From Amycolatopsis orientalis DSM 40040 = KCTC 9412 (GTDB taxonomy: Bacteria; Actinomycetota; Actinomycetes; Mycobacteriales; Pseudonocardiaceae), in contig NZ_ASJB01000080.1 of assembly GCF_000478275.1 (NCBI RefSeq), forward strand, positions 124,001 to 188,000: a stretch of DNA of 64,000 nt. Reading direction: 5' to 3'. Made by a program: the position numbers and the translations under genes. Below are positions 1 through 8,726 of this stretch, piece by piece. The notes below the pieces were generated by a model. That model was not told the DNA's origin, made no database searches, and was given only the letters and a program-made list of their open reading frames with translations. How positions within the stretch are numbered: position 1 is the first letter of the stretch; every line of letters begins with the position of its first letter.

Positions 1-407
1 TCGAGCGCTTCGACGAACTCGGTGAACCGGTCGGTCCGCTCCTTCGCCGACAGCTCCGGGCCGTCGAGGACCGCGGCGTCGTAGTGGGTGTGCGGCACAC
101 CCGCGCCCACGCCGAGGATGAAGCGGCCGTCGGAGATGTCGTCGAGGGTGATCAGCTCACGGGCGAACGGCACCGGATGCCGGGCGACCGGTGACGCGAC
201 GAAGGTGCCCAGTCTGATCCGGGACGTGACCATGGCGGCCGCCGTCAACGTTGGCATCGCACTGAACCAGGGGCCGTCGACGAGAGTCCGCCAGCCGAGA
301 TGGTCGTACGTCCAAGCGTGGTCGAAGCCGTATTCCTCGGCGGCCCGCCATTTCGGCTCTGCCGCCCACCAACGATCTTCCGGAAGGATCACGATGCCTA
401 CGCGCAC
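1..407 (-). CDS. LLM-class F420-dependent oxidoreductase (N-terminal part)
   Basis: Reading the minus strand from a GTG at 407 gives VRVGIVILPEDRWW, then a stretch with YGFDHAWTYDHLGWR, LGTFVASPVARHPVPFARELITLDDISDGRFILGVGAG split over about residues 60-105. This is the N-terminal half of the luciferase-like monooxygenase fold used by actinobacterial F420-dependent oxidoreductases (TIM barrel, typical length about 290 residues). About 135 residues are visible; the C-terminus lies beyond base 1. An ATG two bases further upstream is in another frame and stops at once, so GTG is preferred. The substrate is unknown. It faces away from the HAD gene and is probably unrelated to the LuxC/LuxE genes 9 kb away. 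Confidence 0.85.
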   Translation of the reverse strand, partial: MRVGIVILPEDRWWAAEPKWRAAEEYGFDHAWTYDHLGWRTLVDGPWFSAMPTLTAAAMVTSRIRLGTFVASPVARHPVPFARELITLDDISDGRFILGVGAGVPHTHYDAAVLDGPELSAKERTDRFTEFVEAL

Positions 408-468
408 ATCCGGGAAGGTAGCGGTCCCCGTCGGTCCTTCGCCCGATGGGCGGATCTTCGGGGACAAT

Positions 469-1290
469 GTGACGGTGGAAAAACCCCTTCTGATCGCCTC
501 CGACGTCGACGGCACCCTGCTCGGCCCGATGGAGGTCCTGACCGAACGCACGGTCGACATCGTCCGTCGTGTCACCGAGGCCGGGGTGCCGTTCGTGCTG
601 GTCAGCGGCCGTCCGCCACGCTGGATCGCCCCGATCGCGGACCCACTCGACCTGACCGGTTACGCCGTCTGCGCGAACGGCGCGGTGCTGTACGAGATCG
701 GGACCGACCGGATCGTGGCGGTCCACGGCCTCCTGGAACCCCAGCTGCTGCACGACACGGTGAGTGCTCTTGATCACGCTCTTCCCGGCTGCCGGTACGC
801 CGCGGAGCGGATCGGCGAGTCCGCGCGGGACCCGCATATGCGCAATTTCGTGATCGAGCCGGATTATCACAACCCCTGGGGCAACCACGAGGGCACGGAA
901 GCGCCGCGGGCCGAGGTGCTGGGACATCCGGCGATCAAGCTGATGATCAGCAGGCGCGGGATGAGTTCCGACGAGATGGCGCGGGCGGCGCGCGAGGTGC
1001 TCGACGGTTCGGTCGACATCACCTACTCGACGAACTCGGGCCTGATCGAAGTCGCCGCGCACGGCATCACGAAGGCGACCGGGCTGGCCGAGGTGGCCGG
1101 ACGGCTGGGTGTCCCGGCCGAGCGGGTCATCGCGTTCGGCGACATGCCCAACGACGTCGAAATGCTCGGCTGGGCCGGGCACGGGGTGGCGATGGCCAAC
1201 GGGCACCGCTACGTCCTGGACGTCGCCGACGAGGTGACGGCGCCGAACTCCGAAGACGGCGTCGCGCAGGTCCTCGAACGCTGGTTCTGA
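469..1290 (+). CDS. HAD-superfamily hydrolase, Cof-like phosphatase
   Basis: A 273-residue protein starting at GTG 469. The open frame extends much further upstream, but family similarity begins here, with the catalytic DVDGT motif at residues 12-16 (nucleophile Asp12, acid/base Asp14). The C-terminal motif IV reads GDMPND at about 224-229. Length and motif order fit the Cof/IIB subfamily, cytoplasmic Mg-dependent phosphatases acting on sugar phosphates or phosphorylated cofactors. The specific substrate cannot be told from sequence. It is convergent with the acyltransferase gene that ends at 1318, with only 27 bases between. Confidence 0.88.
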   Translation: MTVEKPLLIASDVDGTLLGPMEVLTERTVDIVRRVTEAGVPFVLVSGRPPRWIAPIADPLDLTGYAVCANGAVLYEIGTDRIVAVHGLLEPQLLHDTVSALDHALPGCRYAAERIGESARDPHMRNFVIEPDYHNPWGNHEGTEAPRAEVLGHPAIKLMISRRGMSSDEMARAAREVLDGSVDITYSTNSGLIEVAAHGITKATGLAEVAGRLGVPAERVIAFGDMPNDVEMLGWAGHGVAMANGHRYVLDVADEVTAPNSEDGVAQVLERWF

Positions 1291-1317
1291 CCGCCGACCC
1301 CGAACCGGCGTGGTGTT

Positions 1318-2052
1318 CTAGCGGCGCTCGCGGTCCAGTTCGGCGGCCTCTTCCGGGGTCGGCGCGGTGCCGCCGAGGTGCGCGGGAAGCCACCAGCGCT
1401 CCTCGTCGGAGGCCGGCTTCTCCGGGTAGTCCGCCTGGACCCGGTCCACGAGCGCGGACATCCGCCCGCGGAGGTCCTTCGTCAGGACTTCGGCGTCGTC
1501 GTCGGACTTCGGGTGGATCGGCTCGCCGACGAGGATCGAGATCGGGACGTGGCGTTTGGTGAGATCCTTCGGGTGGCCCTTGGTCCACAGCCGCTGGGTG
1601 CCCCACAGCGCCATCGGGACGACCGGGACACCGGCTTCGGCGGCCATGCGGACCGCGCCGGATTTGATGTCCTTCACGGTGAACGAGCGGCTGATCGTGG
1701 CCTCGGGGAACACCCCGACGACCTCTCCGGCCTTCAGCCGTTCGACGGCTTCCCGGTACGACGCGAGACCCGCGCCGCGGTCGACGGAGATGTGGTGCAT
1801 CCCGCGCATGAGCGGTCCGGCGATCCGGTTGGCGAAGATCTCCTTCTTCGCCATGAACCTGACCAGGCGTTTCGCCGGCTGCGCGCCGAGACCGCAGAAG
1901 ATGAAGTCCAGGTAGCTCACGTGGTTGCAGGCGATGACCGCCCCGCCGGTGGCCGGGATGTGCTCGGTCCCCTCCACCCGGATGCGGTTGTCCAGCACCC
2001 GGAACATCAACTTCGCCGCCATGATGACGGGCGGGTAAACGAGCTCAGCCAT
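1318..2052 (-). CDS. 1-acyl-sn-glycerol-3-phosphate acyltransferase family protein
   Basis: 244 residues from ATG 2052. The PlsC acyltransferase signature is clear: NHVSYLD at residues 43-49 (NHx4D catalytic motif) and FPEAT at 115-119 (usual FPEGT, Gly replaced by Ala). One hydrophobic segment precedes the catalytic motif, as expected for a membrane-associated enzyme moving acyl chains onto lysophosphatidate or a related glycerolipid or glycolipid acceptor. Actinobacteria carry many paralogues, so a symbol is not assigned. The start faces the divergent membrane gene at 2146 across a strong palindrome (2063-2098) that may control both. Confidence 0.88.
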   Translation of the reverse strand: MAELVYPPVIMAAKLMFRVLDNRIRVEGTEHIPATGGAVIACNHVSYLDFIFCGLGAQPAKRLVRFMAKKEIFANRIAGPLMRGMHHISVDRGAGLASYREAVERLKAGEVVGVFPEATISRSFTVKDIKSGAVRMAAEAGVPVVPMALWGTQRLWTKGHPKDLTKRHVPISILVGEPIHPKSDDDAEVLTKDLRGRMSALVDRVQADYPEKPASDEERWWLPAHLGGTAPTPEEAAELDRERR

Positions 2053-2062
2053 TCGTTCAGGT

Positions 2063-2098
2063 TACGCTACCGTAGGGTAACCAACCTACGGTCGCGTA
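2063..2098. promoter_or_regulatory. Operator-like inverted repeat between divergent lipid/membrane genes
   Basis: The arms TACGCTACCGTAGGG (2063-2077) and ACCTACGGTCGCGTA (2084-2098) are inverted with 13 of 15 pairs matching around a 6-base centre. The element sits 11 bases upstream of the PlsC-like start and 48 bases upstream of the divergent ATG at 2146. Its size and symmetry suit a TetR-family dimer. No candidate regulator is adjacent. Confidence 0.55.
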
Positions 2099-2145
2099 GG
2101 TCACATGCGGACGTTCGCGTCGTAACCGCAGGTCAATGCCCTAAA

Positions 2146-3405
2146 ATGTGGTCGGTGACGCACGAAACCACCGAAATCACCTTGCTGCCGCGAGGAAGAC
2201 CCGGCACTCAGCGCCTCTGGGCATATCTCGCGCTGGGCACGGTTTCCCTGATCAACCTGATCTCGTTCATGCCCAAGTTCCCCAAGCCGCACGAGCAGGC
2301 CTGGGGCGACGCGATCAACTACTACCGGATGTCCGAGCAGACCGGCGCGGCGGTGGACAACCCGTTCGCGTTGCGGATGCTGAGCCCGTGGATCGTCCAC
2401 CGCGGCAACCTGCTGACCGGGCTCTCGCTCGACGTGCTCTGGGTCGGCTTCACCTTCGTGGTCACGCTCGCAACGATCCTCGTCTTCTTCGAATTCCTGC
2501 GTTCGTACCTGAAGCTGCAGCTGTTCACCGCGGTACTCGCCGCCGTCGCGCTGGCCTGCACGTTCTGGTACGCGCCCTACGCCTTCAGCAACCCGTGGCT
2601 GGTCGACCCGCTCAACAACCTGCTCTACCTGCTCGCGATCTGGTTCGTCCTCAAGCGCAAGCTGATCCCGTTCGCGATCGTCATCGTGCTCGGCGCGGTC
2701 AACAAGGAGACGACGCTCCTGCTGGCGCCCTTGTACCCGCTGATCGCGTGGACGCGCGGCCGTTCTTTCCGCGACCGCGATGTCCTGGGGGGCATCGGCG
2801 TTTTCGTGGTAGCCACCGGGATCTACATCGGTTACCGGATCTGGGCGCAGAACCTCATCGGCGGCGACTACGGCTTCGGGGCGGGCCAGTCCAACAGCGG
2901 CCTGCTCGACAACATCCGCTTCGCGCTCAACGCGAGCAAGGGCACCGGCCAGGTCGAGCTGTTCAGCACGTTCCACTTCTTCTGGCTGATCTTCGGTTAC
3001 GGCCTCTACCAGCAGTACCGTCGGCATGGCCTGCGCGCGGAACTGCTGATCGCCAGTGTCTGGCTGTTCGCCTGCTGCCTGGCCGGACGGCTCGTCGCGA
3101 CCGACACCCCGCGGGTGTTCGTGATGATGGCGCCGCTGATCGTCGCGCTCGTCGCCGTCGTGCTCGACCAGCAGCGGGGTGAGGGACGGCGGCTCTGGGT
3201 CGGCGCGCTGTTCTACCTTTACGCCGCGGTGAACCTGCGGATCGTCACGGGCGCGGCGGTGTTCTGGGCCGACGCCGTCGCACTACTGATCTTCGCCGCC
3301 CTGGTGTCGTTTCCGACGACGCCGCGCTGGGGGCTCGGCAAGGGCTTCAACGGCTTCCGGGCACATCAAGGGACTTTGGACGTCGGGGACGTCAAGTCGT
3401 CCTGA
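2146..3405 (+). CDS. Polytopic membrane protein, possibly GT-C-like
   Basis: 419 residues from ATG 2146; a GTG three codons later is an alternative start. The protein is almost entirely hydrophobic, with roughly nine to eleven membrane segments separated by short charged loops. A large loop carries AWGDAINYYRM after segment 1, and NKETTLLLAPLYPL lies mid-protein. Early acidic residues after the first membrane helix recall GT-C glycosyltransferases that use polyprenyl-phosphate sugars, but no diagnostic motif is certain. The last 40 bases overlap the end of the opposing gene 3366-4832. The neighbouring membrane glycosyltransferase-like genes suggest a role in surface glycan or glycolipid assembly; this is inference. 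Confidence 0.75.
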   Translation: MWSVTHETTEITLLPRGRPGTQRLWAYLALGTVSLINLISFMPKFPKPHEQAWGDAINYYRMSEQTGAAVDNPFALRMLSPWIVHRGNLLTGLSLDVLWVGFTFVVTLATILVFFEFLRSYLKLQLFTAVLAAVALACTFWYAPYAFSNPWLVDPLNNLLYLLAIWFVLKRKLIPFAIVIVLGAVNKETTLLLAPLYPLIAWTRGRSFRDRDVLGGIGVFVVATGIYIGYRIWAQNLIGGDYGFGAGQSNSGLLDNIRFALNASKGTGQVELFSTFHFFWLIFGYGLYQQYRRHGLRAELLIASVWLFACCLAGRLVATDTPRVFVMMAPLIVALVAVVLDQQRGEGRRLWVGALFYLYAAVNLRIVTGAAVFWADAVALLIFAALVSFPTTPRWGLGKGFNGFRAHQGTLDVGDVKSS

Positions 3406-4832
3406 CGCGCGAAGGTCACCAGCGCCAGGACGACGCCGAGCAGCGTGCAGTACAACGCGATGACCTGGTGCTTGACGTTCTCCAGGCCGTCGCCCAGCGC
3501 CGCCAGCGCGAACTGCCCGGCGGCGACGGCGAGGAGGAACCCGAGCGCGACGCCCAGCGCGTCGCGCCGGGTCCTCCAGCCACGCCAGGCGAGCAGGAAC
3601 CAGATCGGCAGCAAGGCGAAGAAACCCAGTGGTGCCAAGAGTTTCGTGACGGTCGACGCCACCGGGACGCGGTATTCCTGTGCTTCGGGGGCGAATCCGG
3701 CCGACTGGTCGAAGCTGCCGAGGTAGGGCGGCCGCGCGGTCAGCAGGTCACCCGCGGCGCGGTGCAGGATCTCCGTGGTGCGCCAAGGATGCGTCGCGAA
3801 GTACTCGACGACGTTGCGCCTGCTGATCCGCTCGCGGTACTCCGGGTACTCGGGATCCAGCGTGGCGGGCTTCGGATGCCACCAGCCGTTGCCCGCGTAC
3901 TGGCCGAACGAGGCGGGCAGCCCCAGCGCGGCCAGATCGGCACCGGTGTCGTGCCGACCGTCCACAATGGTCAGAAAGATCGTGTTGAACATGTTGATCT
4001 CGCGTGAATCGTCGCCGGGGCGCGCGGCGAGGGAGCCATCGGGCAGCTTCGCCGGTTCGACGGTCTGCTGAGCGTAGGCCGTTCCCCCGGCGAGAACGCC
4101 GATGACGAAGACAGCGGGCAGCCAGCGCTTCAGACCGCGTAGACCAGCCGGGCGGACAAGAAGCACGGCCAGCGCCAGCAGCGGCAGGACCATCAGGGTC
4201 TGCACCTTGGCGTTGACCGCGATGATGCCGCCGAACGACAACACCGCGAGGCCCGCGTAGCGCCACAGGCCCGGGCGCGCGGCCACCAGCAGGCCACCGA
4301 CGGCGAGGAGCAGGCCGAGGAACGCGGCGCCTTCGCCCAGCACGGACGCGAAGTAGCCGAAGAACGCGGAGTCCGCGACGACCAGCAGGAGCCCGGCTGC
4401 CGCGAGGCCGCGGACGCGCCGCGAGTACGGCAGGCCGACGACGATCAGCGCGACCGCGGCGGCGGCGAGGACGCTCATGAGCACGCCGAGGACGACCAGG
4501 CTGAGCGTCGAATCCAGGCCGAGCAGTCCCCCGAACGACCGGGCGATCCTCGCGAACCAGCTCTGGCTCAGCAGATACGTCGCGTCGCATTCGCCCGCCG
4601 GGACGGTGTATTCGAGCCGGACGAACGGCTCCGGCTTGCCCTTCCAGGGAATGCCCGCGCCGCACAGCACACGGAAGCCGTCGCCGTTGTCGGACATCGC
4701 GACCGGCCGCGGCACGAGGAAGCGGACGAGCAGCACGGTGAGCGCGGCGGCGAACACGCCGAGGCCGAACAGGCGCGAAGGTGCTTCAAGCGCAACTGGT
4801 CGGCTGACGGGGGCGCGTTCCTCGACACTCAC
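3366..4832 (-). CDS. Polytopic membrane protein of the envelope cluster
   Basis: 488 residues if started at GTG 4832, which overlaps the stop of the upstream gene in a GTGA arrangement, implying translational coupling. An in-frame start at 4925 would intrude deep into the upstream gene and is less likely. A short cytoplasmic head is followed by a membrane segment, then an extracytoplasmic loop (MSDNGDGFRVLCGAGIPW region, about residues 45-100, with cysteines), several membrane helices, and a second large loop rich in aromatic residues before C-terminal helices. I do not recognise a named family. Pairing with the GT-C-like gene 4829-6439 suggests the two act together on a surface polysaccharide. 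Confidence 0.72.
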   Translation of the reverse strand: MSVEERAPVSRPVALEAPSRLFGLGVFAAALTVLLVRFLVPRPVAMSDNGDGFRVLCGAGIPWKGKPEPFVRLEYTVPAGECDATYLLSQSWFARIARSFGGLLGLDSTLSLVVLGVLMSVLAAAAVALIVVGLPYSRRVRGLAAAGLLLVVADSAFFGYFASVLGEGAAFLGLLLAVGGLLVAARPGLWRYAGLAVLSFGGIIAVNAKVQTLMVLPLLALAVLLVRPAGLRGLKRWLPAVFVIGVLAGGTAYAQQTVEPAKLPDGSLAARPGDDSREINMFNTIFLTIVDGRHDTGADLAALGLPASFGQYAGNGWWHPKPATLDPEYPEYRERISRRNVVEYFATHPWRTTEILHRAAGDLLTARPPYLGSFDQSAGFAPEAQEYRVPVASTVTKLLAPLGFFALLPIWFLLAWRGWRTRRDALGVALGFLLAVAAGQFALAALGDGLENVKHQVIALYCTLLGVVLALVTFARQDDLTSPTSKVP

Positions 4833-6439
4833 GAAGGGCACGGTACGTGGCGGAAATCGGGCGAGAAGTCGAGGGCCGCGATGACCGACCGTTCGACATC
4901 GGCCCGTAAGAACACGGTGAGCCACATCGAAGTGCCTTCACGCACGAAGGTCGCGACGCGGTACCTCAGCGCGTACGCCGGATCCATCACGCAGGACTGT
5001 GCCGCCGAGTAGCCGCTGTCGGTGATGACGGCGATCGTCGGACGCCGCCGGGAGACGACCGCCTCGCCCGTGTCCTCGGTCTGGCCGCGGACGCCGACGA
5101 TCTGCAGTTGCGTCCCGGCGTGGTACGAGAGCACGCCGGGCGCGGACGTGCTCACGACCGAACCGGGTGGCAGGTAGCCGTCGAGCCAGCGGCCGATCTC
5201 CTCCATCTGGGCGCCGTGGTCGTGCCAGGCGCGCACGCGGGTCAGCATGTCCGGGCTGAACACCGAGGTCACCACCGCGAGCCCGGACAGCGTCAGCGCG
5301 GCGGCGGGCATGAGCCGCCGGACGGGCGTCCTCGGCCGCGGGCTCGGTTTCGTGACCGCGGTGAGCACGCCGTAGACCGACACCGCCGCCACCGCCAGCA
5401 GCGGCGGGATCGGCGCCAGCAGACGCCACGCGGGCCCGGCGTCGCCGCCGAAGAAGACCACGAAGCCGGTGAGCACGACGGCGGTGACGAGCATCAGCCA
5501 GGTCAGTGACCTGGCCTCGGCCTCCTGCGGCGTACGGCCGTTGCGGCGCAGCACCAACGCCACCGCCGCGACCAGGCCGAGCAGCAGGAACCCCTGGTGG
5601 ACCACCGAGAACCCCGAGAGGTACCGCCAGCCGAGATCGATCCGCGCGCGGACATCGATGTCGAAGGGGATGAGGACCGAGGTCGGCAGGACGTGGTTGT
5701 AGTAGGTGACCCGCCACGCCGTCCACGGCGCGACGAAGACGAGCGCGCCGAGCAGCCAGCCCGCCGGCGACCACCAGGTGTACCGGCCGCGCAGCGCGCC
5801 GATGACCAGCCAGCCCCCGACGAGCACCGCGAGCAGCGTTCCCGAGGGGCGCGTCATCATCGCGAAGGCCACGAGGACACCGGCGAAGACCGGGCGCCGG
5901 GCCGCGAGCGACGCGAAGACACCGAACATGAGCAGTACGAACAACGGCGTCTCGGTGCCGGAACCGCCGTACGCGGCGAGCCCGCCGGCGCCCGCGACGA
6001 GCACCGCGGCGGCCACGCCGTAGGCCGGCCGAGGCTCGCCCGCGGCCCTCGCGACCACCCGGTTCACCGTCACATACGCGACCAGGACGGCGCCGAGGGT
6101 GGCGAGGACGCCGAGCACGATGGCCGACGTCTCGATATCGGCCCCGAAAGCGGCCTTCGGCAACGCGATCGCGATCATCCAGAGGAAATTCGCGTACCCC
6201 TCGATCCGTTCGCCCGTGTTGAACACCGGGCCATTGCCGTCGGCGATGTTCTGCGCGTAGCGGAAAGTGATGTACGCGTCTTCCGCGATGGTGGAGAACA
6301 CCAGCTGGTGCACCAGGGAGAAACCGAGGGTCAACGCGAGCGCGACGGCGCGCCAATTCTCGTCGGCGCCGATCTTGGGCCAGGCCACGAGGACGAAGGC
6401 GGCCACCACGAACCAGGCGCCGACGACCGCGACCACCAC
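4829..6439 (-). CDS. GT-C-type membrane glycosyltransferase-like protein
   Basis: 536 residues from GTG 6439, with a GGAGGGTGGGG ribosome site upstream. After membrane helix 2 comes EDAYITFRYAQNIADGNGPV followed by FNTGERIEGYANFLW. This first-loop signature, with acidic residues right after a membrane helix, is typical of polytopic GT-C enzymes that take sugars from polyprenyl phosphates at the outer membrane face. Ten or more membrane segments follow, and the C-terminal about 150 residues form an extracytoplasmic domain (STSAPGVLSYHAGTQLQIVG). The mycobacterial arabinosyltransferase AftB has a comparable loop, but I would not call orthology. Translationally coupled to 3366-4832. Confidence 0.78.
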   Translation of the reverse strand: MVVAVVGAWFVVAAFVLVAWPKIGADENWRAVALALTLGFSLVHQLVFSTIAEDAYITFRYAQNIADGNGPVFNTGERIEGYANFLWMIAIALPKAAFGADIETSAIVLGVLATLGAVLVAYVTVNRVVARAAGEPRPAYGVAAAVLVAGAGGLAAYGGSGTETPLFVLLMFGVFASLAARRPVFAGVLVAFAMMTRPSGTLLAVLVGGWLVIGALRGRYTWWSPAGWLLGALVFVAPWTAWRVTYYNHVLPTSVLIPFDIDVRARIDLGWRYLSGFSVVHQGFLLLGLVAAVALVLRRNGRTPQEAEARSLTWLMLVTAVVLTGFVVFFGGDAGPAWRLLAPIPPLLAVAAVSVYGVLTAVTKPSPRPRTPVRRLMPAAALTLSGLAVVTSVFSPDMLTRVRAWHDHGAQMEEIGRWLDGYLPPGSVVSTSAPGVLSYHAGTQLQIVGVRGQTEDTGEAVVSRRRPTIAVITDSGYSAAQSCVMDPAYALRYRVATFVREGTSMWLTVFLRADVERSVIAALDFSPDFRHVPCPS

Positions 6440-6662
6440 CTGATCCCCACCCTCCCGGGCCGAGCCTCTCCCCTGCTGAAAAGACTACGGTCAAGTATCG
6501 ATCACCGGGCCAAGGTGTTTCTTTCGGCGCAGTGAGTTGACACGAATGGGCGAGCGCTATCTGCGGGGAGTAGGCATCGTTGCGCCGTTCTGCTCGTCGG
6601 GATGCGACTCGTTCGAGTAACGGGTCCTGCCGGTTTAATCTGGCTGTCCATTCCGTTCCGCA

Positions 6663-6698
6663 CCTCGGGGGTTCTGTGCGGATTCCCCCACCCCGAGG
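6663..6698 (+). promoter_or_regulatory. Leader hairpin covering the ribosome-binding site of the DUF6541 gene
   Basis: CCTCGGGG (6663-6670) is perfectly complementary to CCCCGAGG (6691-6698), and the second arm contains the GAGGA that serves GTG 6705. The loop is 20 bases. If formed in RNA the stem would hide the ribosome site. Confidence 0.35.
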
Positions 6699-6704
6699 AC
6701 GCTT

Positions 6705-8642
6705 GTGCCCACCGAGACCACCGCGCTGACCGACGTCGTCACGGTCTGCGTCGCTCTGCTCGTCATCGGCCTTCCCGGCCTGCTCACCGGCCTCGCCGCG
6801 GGACTGCGCGGCTGGGTGCTGGCGGGGATGACGCCACTGCTGAGCTACGCGATCGGTGGTCTCTCCGGGCCGTGGGCCGCGGCTCTCGGTCTCCCCTTCA
6901 CTCCCGTGACGTACGTGGTGGCGACGGCCTTGTTCGCCGGTGTCGCTTACGGCCTGCGACGGCTCACCCAGCGCCGGTGGCCGCCCGCCCCGGAGGAACC
7001 GCTGTGGGCGCGGACAGGGCATCTCGCCGTCGTGGCGTGCCTGCTGCTCGCGAGCGCGGTCGGGATGTACGCGGTGGTGCGCGGGATGGGCAGACTGGAC
7101 GCCATCCCGCAGGGCTTCGACGCGGTCTACCACGCGAACGGCGTCCGGGAGATCGCCGAAACCGGGGACGGGAGCCTGTTCGGCACCGGCGAGGTCAACT
7201 GGTACGGCGACGCGGCGCCGGTGTTCTACCCCAACGCGTATCACCTGCTCGCGTCCGTGGTGTACCTGCTCAGCCCGGCGAGCATCCCGCTGACGCTGGA
7301 CGTGAACACCGCGCTGCTGCCGTCGTTGCTCGCGTTGTCGCTGGTCACCATGGTGCGGGTGTTCCGTGGCCGCGCGGTGTTCGCGGGCGCGGTCGCGCTG
7401 GTGTCCATCGCGCCGGTGATGGGGCTGTACGAATCGATGAGCCGGGGGCCGCTGCTGCCGTTCCTGCTCGGCCTCGCGCTGACCCCGCTGGCCGCCGTCG
7501 CGGTGAAGCGGTACCTCGACCGCCCGGCCCCCGACACCGGCTTCGTGCTGTCGCTCGCGGCGGTCGGACTGCTGTGCGTGCATTCGTCGGCGTTGTTCGG
7601 CGCGATCCTGTTCGCCGGTCCGCTGCTGCTTCAGCGCTGGGTCGCGCCGGGCGAGCGGTGGCGGCGGATCGGGCGGGACCTGCGCGCGCTGGCGATCGTC
7701 GGTGTCGTCGCGATCGTCGTGGCCGGGTTGCAGCTGTTCGGGGCGCTCGGGCTCGCGAACGGCGAGGTGCCCTACCGCAGCTGGCCGGTCGAATGGCGGG
7801 CGACGACGGCGCTCGGCGCGCTGCTCGGTTTCCAGCACTACGAGCCGTACCCGCAGATCTGGCTTTCGGTGGCGTTGCTGCTGGGCTTCATCTTCTTTTC
7901 ACGGGCGGGCGCGCTGCGCTGGATCGGCGTGACGGCGTTGCTCACCGGCCTCGCCTACATCGCGGTGGCCTCTTCGGAGCAGCCGATCGTGCTGGCGCTT
8001 TCGCGGCCGTGGTGGAACGACCCGTACCGGTTCATCTCGATGGCGGCCGTCCCGCTGGCGGTCATCGCCGCGCACGGGCTCGCCGAGTCACAGGCGTGGC
8101 TGCGGGACACCGTGGCACACCGGAAGGTGCCCGCGTTCCTCGTCGCGGTGGCGGTCTTCGGCGGGTTCGCGGTCCTGAGCGACGGTTTCTACGCGCGGTC
8201 CAACGCGGAGAAGGTCGCGCCCGGTTACGCGAACACGCCCGGTATCAACCCGCACAAGCTGCCGGTGAGCCCGGACGAGGTCGTGGCGATGGAGAAGCTC
8301 GCCGAGTTCGTGAAGCCCGGCGAGCGCGCGCTCAACGACCGGCTCGACGGGACGGTGTGGACCTACGCGCTGTCCGGGGTCCGTACGACGTCCGGGCATT
8401 TCGACGAGACGCTGTCGCCGTCGGACGCCCGGCTGCTGGAGTGGCACTTCCGCGAGTATCCGTCGAACCCCGACGTGCGGGCGGCCGTGCGTCGGCTGAA
8501 CGTGCGCTGGGTGATCCTCGGGCAGTACGGCTACCCGCCGGGCGCGCCGCGTCAGGCGGGGCTGCGCGACCTGGGCGGCCTGAAGTTCGTCACCGAGGTG
8601 TACCGCAACGCCGACGCCGTCATCTACCGGCTGAACCCCTGA
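6705..8642 (+). CDS. DUF6541-like polytopic membrane protein
   Basis: 645 residues from GTG 6705 (GAGGA eight bases upstream). The N-terminus has closely spaced membrane helices with ALLVIGLPGLLTGLAAGLRG. Around residues 135-160 a loop reads PQGFDAVYHANGVREIAETG, and YPNAYHLLASVVYLL follows. These features match the actinobacterial DUF6541 family of membrane proteins, found in surface-polysaccharide regions and often GT-C-like in topology. The C-terminal about 120 residues form a soluble outer domain ending in VIYRLNP. Convergent with the flippase-like gene; the two are separated by a 29-bp perfect palindrome. Catalytic function is not established. Confidence 0.75.
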   Translation: MPTETTALTDVVTVCVALLVIGLPGLLTGLAAGLRGWVLAGMTPLLSYAIGGLSGPWAAALGLPFTPVTYVVATALFAGVAYGLRRLTQRRWPPAPEEPLWARTGHLAVVACLLLASAVGMYAVVRGMGRLDAIPQGFDAVYHANGVREIAETGDGSLFGTGEVNWYGDAAPVFYPNAYHLLASVVYLLSPASIPLTLDVNTALLPSLLALSLVTMVRVFRGRAVFAGAVALVSIAPVMGLYESMSRGPLLPFLLGLALTPLAAVAVKRYLDRPAPDTGFVLSLAAVGLLCVHSSALFGAILFAGPLLLQRWVAPGERWRRIGRDLRALAIVGVVAIVVAGLQLFGALGLANGEVPYRSWPVEWRATTALGALLGFQHYEPYPQIWLSVALLLGFIFFSRAGALRWIGVTALLTGLAYIAVASSEQPIVLALSRPWWNDPYRFISMAAVPLAVIAAHGLAESQAWLRDTVAHRKVPAFLVAVAVFGGFAVLSDGFYARSNAEKVAPGYANTPGINPHKLPVSPDEVVAMEKLAEFVKPGERALNDRLDGTVWTYALSGVRTTSGHFDETLSPSDARLLEWHFREYPSNPDVRAAVRRLNVRWVILGQYGYPPGAPRQAGLRDLGGLKFVTEVYRNADAVIYRLNP

Positions 8643-8664
8643 CGCACGTTGGCCGGTTCTTGAC

Positions 8665-8726
8665 GCGTTTAGTCCTCTGGATGCGGTCCTTGCGCGTGCA
8701 AGGACCGCATCCAGAGGACTAAACGC
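8665..8726. repeat. 29-bp perfect palindrome, TTTAGTCCTCTGGATGCGG family (bidirectional terminator)
   Basis: The arms 8665-8693 and 8698-8726 are perfect inverted copies with a GCGT loop. Each arm begins GCGTTTAGTCCTCTGGATGC. It lies between two convergent genes and supplies the TAG stop of the minus-strand gene (8719-8721). Imperfect relatives occur at 17350-17412 and 32210-32241. No poly-T run follows; the repeated position at gene ends argues for a terminator role. Confidence 0.8.

Noticed and set aside
1..407. The luciferase-like oxidoreductase as partner of LuxC/LuxE
   Set aside because: It is an F420-type family member 9 kb from the LuxC/LuxE genes, with unrelated genes between; no luxA/luxB pair is present.
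4938..7838. 966-codon open frame on the minus strand
   Set aside because: Its product is Arg/Pro/Gly-rich without domains and it crosses two real genes (4829-6439, 6705-8642) out of frame; a high-GC artefact.
8665..8726. Palindrome as an attachment site or IS end
   Set aside because: No transposase or integrase is nearby and the same motif recurs at other convergent gene ends, which fits a repeat/terminator.
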